Shown here one piece after another: positions 60,570-64,000 of a stretch of DNA of 64,000 nucleotides. Within the stretch, counting starts at the first letter, position 1. Each line of letters begins with the position of its first letter. The translations under genes were made by a program, and so were the position numbers. The DNA is from an uncultured Rhodospirillales bacterium (GTDB taxonomy: Bacteria; Pseudomonadota; Alphaproteobacteria; CACIAM-22H2). The notes beneath the pieces are model-generated. The model was not told the DNA's origin and ran no database searches. It saw nothing but the letters and a program-made list of their open reading frames with translations. The DNA lies in the NCBI GenBank assembly GCA_937926175.1, contig CALANV010000008.1:93298-157297 (forward strand), read 5' to 3'.

Positions 60570-62453
60570 TTGGATTTCGTCGTCGCTCAGTTCCTGACCG
60601 GACTCGCCAGCGCCTCGTCGCTGTTCCTGGTCGCGTCTGGCCTGTCGATCATCTTCGGGGTCAGCCGGATCGTGAACTTCGCGCATGGCTCCTTCTACAT
60701 GCTGGGGGCCTATCTCGGCTGGACCTTCGTCACCAATCTGCCCTACGGCCACCTCGGTTTTTGGGGCGGCGTGCTGGCGGCGACGGTGGCGGTCGGCCTC
60801 ATCGGCGTCGCGATCGAGATCGTCCTGCTCCGCCGCATATATGCCGCGCCGGAGCTGTTTCAGCTGCTGGCGACGTTCGGCGTGGTGCTGGTCGTGCAGG
60901 ACCTGACGCTCGCGATCTGGGGGCCGCAGGATCTGCTGGGGCCGCGCGCGCCGGGCCTGCGCGGCGCCGTCGAGATCCTGGGCCAGCGTTTCCCGCGCTA
61001 TGAGCTGCTGCTGATCGTGGTCGGGCCGGTCGTGCTCGGCCTGCTGTGGCTGCTGTTCCACCGGACCCGCTGGGGCACGCTGGTGCGCGCGGCGACGCAG
61101 GACCGCGAGATGGTGGGTGCCCTCGGCGTCGACCAGAAGCTTCTTTTCACCTCTGTGTTCTTCCTGGGGGCCTGCCTCGCCGGACTCGGTGGTGCCCTGC
61201 AGCTTCCGCGCGAGCCGGTGACGCTCGCCATGGACCTCTCGATCATCGCCGACGCCTTCGTGGTGGTGGTGGTCGGCGGCATGGGCAGCATCGCCGGGGC
61301 CTATCTCGCCGCACTGCTGATCGCGGAACTGCAGGCCTTCATGCTGGTCGCCCCGCCGTTCACGGTTCTGGGAATCGAGATCGTCCTGTCGAAGATGACG
61401 CTGATCCCGAGCTTTATCGTGATGGCGGTGGTGCTGATCGTGCGCCCGTACGGCCTGCTCGGCCGACCGATGGCGCATGCCCGTGCGGTGACCGGCATGA
61501 TCGAACCCGTGGTGCGGCCGGCGCCGCGCGAGCTCAAGCTCGTGGGACTTGCGACGCTGGCCGTGCTCCTGCTCGCGCCGCTCGCGGCCGGCGATTACGG
61601 CCTGATCGTGTTGACCGAGATCGTGATCTTCGTCCTGTTCGCGGCGAGCCTCCATTTCATCATGGGGCCGGGCGGGATGGTCTCGTTCGGTCACGCCGCC
61701 TATTTCGGCCTGGGCGCCTACGGCGCGGCACTGGCCGTAAAGCACTTTGCCGCACCGATGTCGGTCGCGCTGATACTGGCGCCGCTCGCGGCGGGTTTGG
61801 GCGGCGTGCTGTTCGGGTGGTTCGTCGTGCGGCTCTCGGGCGTCTATCTCGCCATGCTCACGCTCGCCTTCGCGCAGATCGTGTGGTCGATCGCCTTCCA
61901 GTGGGTGGAGGTCACCGGCGGCGACAATGGCATTCTCGGCGTCTGGCCGGCAGAGTGGGCGAGCAACGCGTATGCGTTCTACTACCTCGCGCTCGTCCTG
62001 TGCGTCGCCGGGGCGCTGCTGCTGCGCCGGATCATCTACGCGCCGCTCGGCTATGCGTTGCGCGCCGGGCGCGACTCGCCGCTTCGCGCGGAGGCGATCG
62101 GCATCCCCGTCGCGCGCATCCAGTGGGCGGCGTTCACCTGTGCCGCGTTGTTCGCGGGACTCGCCGGCGGCCTGTTCGCCTTCTCGAAGGGCAGCGTGTT
62201 CCCGACCTACGTCTCCATCCCGCGCTCGGTCGACGCGCTGATGATGGTGTTGCTGGGCGGCGTTCAGACCATCTCGGGGCCGATCGTCGGCGCGATCGTC
62301 TATGCGGGCCTGCACGAACAGCTCTCGCGTCTGACCGATTACTGGCGGCTGATCCTCGGCCTTGCGATCATCGTTCTCGTGCTGGCCTTCCCGCAGGGAA
62401 TCGCGGGCGCGGCGCAGCGGTGGTGGTACCGCGGCAAGGGGGAGGTCGCATGA
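60570..62453 (+). CDS. Fused LivH-LivM-type ABC permease
   Basis: A 627-residue inner-membrane permease combining both branched-chain permease subunits. The first half (about 1-300) has SGLSIIFGVSRIVNFAHGSFYMLGAYLG, the LivH start, and GALQLPREPVTLAMDLSIIADAF. The second half (about 320-620) has GPGGMVSFGHAAYFGLGAYGA and RAEAIGIPVARIQW, the LivM blocks. It is read from a TTG start at 60570 with a weak ribosome binding site; no better ATG is nearby. It overlaps the ATPase gene by 4 bp. Confidence 0.92.
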   Translation: MDFVVAQFLTGLASASSLFLVASGLSIIFGVSRIVNFAHGSFYMLGAYLGWTFVTNLPYGHLGFWGGVLAATVAVGLIGVAIEIVLLRRIYAAPELFQLLATFGVVLVVQDLTLAIWGPQDLLGPRAPGLRGAVEILGQRFPRYELLLIVVGPVVLGLLWLLFHRTRWGTLVRAATQDREMVGALGVDQKLLFTSVFFLGACLAGLGGALQLPREPVTLAMDLSIIADAFVVVVVGGMGSIAGAYLAALLIAELQAFMLVAPPFTVLGIEIVLSKMTLIPSFIVMAVVLIVRPYGLLGRPMAHARAVTGMIEPVVRPAPRELKLVGLATLAVLLLAPLAAGDYGLIVLTEIVIFVLFAASLHFIMGPGGMVSFGHAAYFGLGAYGAALAVKHFAAPMSVALILAPLAAGLGGVLFGWFVVRLSGVYLAMLTLAFAQIVWSIAFQWVEVTGGDNGILGVWPAEWASNAYAFYYLALVLCVAGALLLRRIIYAPLGYALRAGRDSPLRAEAIGIPVARIQWAAFTCAALFAGLAGGLFAFSKGSVFPTYVSIPRSVDALMMVLLGGVQTISGPIVGAIVYAGLHEQLSRLTDYWRLILGLAIIVLVLAFPQGIAGAAQRWWYRGKGEVA

Positions 62454-63199
62454 CCGTCCTCGAGGTCACGCATCTGTCGAAAGCGTTCGGCGGTCTTCAG
62501 GCCGTCGCCGACGTCAGCTTCACGCTCGCGGCCGGCGAGCTTCTCGCCCTGATCGGTCCCAACGGCGCCGGCAAGAGCACGTGCTTCAACCTCCTCAACG
62601 GACAGCTCAAGCCCGACTCCGGCACCGTCCGATTCGAGGGGCGCGACATCACCGGCCTGAAACCGCGCCAGATATGGCGGCTCGGCATCGGCCGCACGTT
62701 CCAGATCACCGCGACCTTCGCCTCCATGACCGTGCGCGAGAACGTGCAGATGGCGCTGTTGTCGTATCATCGGCAGCTCGCCCAGTTCTGGCGCCCGGCA
62801 TCGACCTTCCATCGCGAGGAGGCGGACAAACTTCTCGCCCAGGTCGGCATGCTCGACCAGGCCGACCGGGCCTGTGGCGTGCTCGCCTACGGCGACCTCA
62901 AGCGGGTCGAACTCGCCGTCGCGCTCGCCAATGCGCCGCGGCTTCTCCTGATGGACGAACCGACGGCCGGCATGGCGCCGAAGGAGCGCGTCGAACTCAT
63001 GGCGCTTACGCGCGAGGTCGTGCGCCAGCGCAACATCGCCGTGCTGTTCACCGAGCACGACATGGACGTGGTGTTTGGCCACGCCGACCGCATCATCGTC
63101 CTCAACCGCGGCCGGCTGATCGCCCAGGGCCGGCCCGAGGACGTGCGCGCCGATCCGCGCGTGCAGGAGATCTATCTCGGGGCCGGAGGTTACGCATGA
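62450..63199 (+). CDS. ABC transporter ATP-binding protein (LivG type)
   Basis: A 249-residue ATPase. Walker A is GPNGAGKST, and RTFQITATFASMTVRENV is the LivG-like Q-loop region. The usual LSGG signature is replaced by LAYGDLKRVELAVAL, common in some aromatic-compound transporters of this class. Walker B is LLLMDEPTAGMA and the switch TEHDMDVVF. It is coupled to the permease and the LivF-type gene by 4-bp overlaps. Confidence 0.93.
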   Translation: MTVLEVTHLSKAFGGLQAVADVSFTLAAGELLALIGPNGAGKSTCFNLLNGQLKPDSGTVRFEGRDITGLKPRQIWRLGIGRTFQITATFASMTVRENVQMALLSYHRQLAQFWRPASTFHREEADKLLAQVGMLDQADRACGVLAYGDLKRVELAVALANAPRLLLMDEPTAGMAPKERVELMALTREVVRQRNIAVLFTEHDMDVVFGHADRIIVLNRGRLIAQGRPEDVRADPRVQEIYLGAGGYA

Positions 63200-63912
63200 G
63201 CTCCGCCGACCTGCTCGCCGTCGAAGGCATCCACACCTACTACGGCCGCGCCCACATTCTGGCCGACATCACGCTGCACGTACGGCGCGGCGAGGTCGTG
63301 GTGCTGCTGGGCCGCAACGGCGCCGGCAAGTCCACGACGATGAAGACGATCATGGGCCTGCTGCGTCCGGCGGCGGGCCGCATCGTCTTCGGCGGCCAGG
63401 ACATCACCGGATGGGCGCCGTATGCGATCGCGCGCGCGGGTCTGGGCTACGTGCCCGAGGACCGGCGCGTCTTCACGGACCTCACCGTCATGGAGAATCT
63501 CGAGGTCGGTCGGCAGCCGCCACGCGCAGATGCGCCGCAATGGACGCCGGAGCGCTTGTTCAAGATCTTTCCGAACCTCGGCGAAATGCGCAATCGTCCG
63601 GGTGGACGCATGAGCGGCGGCGAGCAGCAGATGCTGACCATCGCCCGCACACTGATGGGCAACCCGCGCGCGATTCTTCTCGACGAACCCTCGGAAGGAT
63701 TGGCGCCGGTGATCGTCGACCAGATGGCGGACACGATCCTGGCGCTCAAGCGCGAGGGGCTGACGGTCATCCTGTCGGAACAGAACCTCCACTTCGCGAC
63801 GCGCGTCTCGGACCGCGCCTACATCATCGAAAAGGGCCGCATCCGCTATTACGGCACGATGGCGGAATTGGCGGCCAACGAGGCCGTGCGGGCGCAGTAT
63901 CTGTCGGTCTGA
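63196..63912 (+). CDS. ABC transporter ATP-binding protein (LivF type)
   Basis: A 238-residue ATPase. The start LLAVEGIHTYYGRAHILADI is typical of LivF. Walker A is GRNGAGKST, signature MSGGEQQMLTIARTL, Walker B ILLDEPSEGLAP, switch LSEQNLHFA. It ends the visible ten-gene operon; catabolic genes may continue beyond 64000. Confidence 0.94.
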   Translation: MSSADLLAVEGIHTYYGRAHILADITLHVRRGEVVVLLGRNGAGKSTTMKTIMGLLRPAAGRIVFGGQDITGWAPYAIARAGLGYVPEDRRVFTDLTVMENLEVGRQPPRADAPQWTPERLFKIFPNLGEMRNRPGGRMSGGEQQMLTIARTLMGNPRAILLDEPSEGLAPVIVDQMADTILALKREGLTVILSEQNLHFATRVSDRAYIIEKGRIRYYGTMAELAANEAVRAQYLSV

Positions 63913-63977
63913 ACCGCGGTCGTCCCATTTTCGGGACGCTTGACACCGGCCCCAAGCCCCTGGAACGGCTGCCTTGG

Positions 63978-64000
63978 CAGCTGTCGCAGCTGTCGCAGCT
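63978..64000. repeat. 9-bp tandem repeat at the window edge
   Basis: The unit GCAGCTGTC occurs at 63978-63986 and 63987-63995 and begins again at 63996, where the window ends. It may be the start of a longer array or chance. Confidence 0.5.

Overview
The window looks like chromosome from a GC-rich alphaproteobacterium; the order is not clear (Hyphomicrobiales- and Rhodospirillales-type lineages both fit). The evidence is the base composition, dense ATGA-overlapping operons, tandem alphaproteobacterial-type Zur boxes, a COX15-type heme A synthase, an NsrR box beside a group III truncated hemoglobin, and many dicarboxylate/peptide/branched-chain-type ABC transporter genes. No phage, insertion sequence or CRISPR array was seen.

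Region by region. 1-8900 is a cell-surface block: the end of an unidentified gene, a membrane-anchored coiled-coil protein, a type I secretion ATPase/adaptor pair, a glycosyltransferase and the complete dTDP-L-rhamnose set (rfbC-rfbB-rfbD-rfbA). A tRNA-Arg(ACG) follows at 9157-9233. 9476-14536 holds a lipoprotein with an OmpA-like tail, an exported hypothetical protein, an orphan HNH-like protein, xanthine phosphoribosyltransferase, a DMT permease and a PH-domain membrane protein. 14544-23878 is a long leftward cluster: an M20 deacylase, a P1 peptidase, a nucleoside hydrolase, a small hypothetical protein and a five-gene dipeptide-type ABC importer. 24344-33585 carries mixed metabolic genes (gamma-glutamyltransferase, GNAT, rRNA methyltransferase, tam, an ICL/PEP-mutase protein, a histidine kinase, HupE/UreJ, a serine hydrolase). 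33653-38641 holds a TetR regulator, the zinc-uptake regulon (znuA divergent from zur-znuC-znuB) and heme A synthase. 39180-40192 is the nsrR/truncated hemoglobin pair.

The most interesting part is 40425-63912. A MarR regulator is followed by a 1168-residue flavin/iron-sulfur oxidoreductase that looks like the two subunits of NADH-dependent ferredoxin:NADP oxidoreductase (Nfn) joined in one chain. About 11 kb further on, a ten-gene rightward run encodes a molybdenum hydroxylase (FAD subunit plus a fused FeS-Mo subunit), a 6-hydroxynicotinate-reductase-like Fe-S protein, a UPF0280 (ApbE-like) protein, two tandem DUF1185 proteins and a branched-chain-type ABC importer. The two loci share a nearly identical 18-bp element (one mismatch) containing an inverted repeat, placed upstream of each. 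I infer one MarR-controlled regulon for uptake, hydroxylation and reductive dearomatisation of an N-heteroaromatic acid such as nicotinate, with the Nfn-like protein as a candidate low-potential electron donor. Between the two loci sit a pyruvyltransferase-family protein, an FAD oxidoreductase, an APH-fold kinase and an unusual enolase paralogue, possibly a second small pathway, plus an EAL-domain protein.
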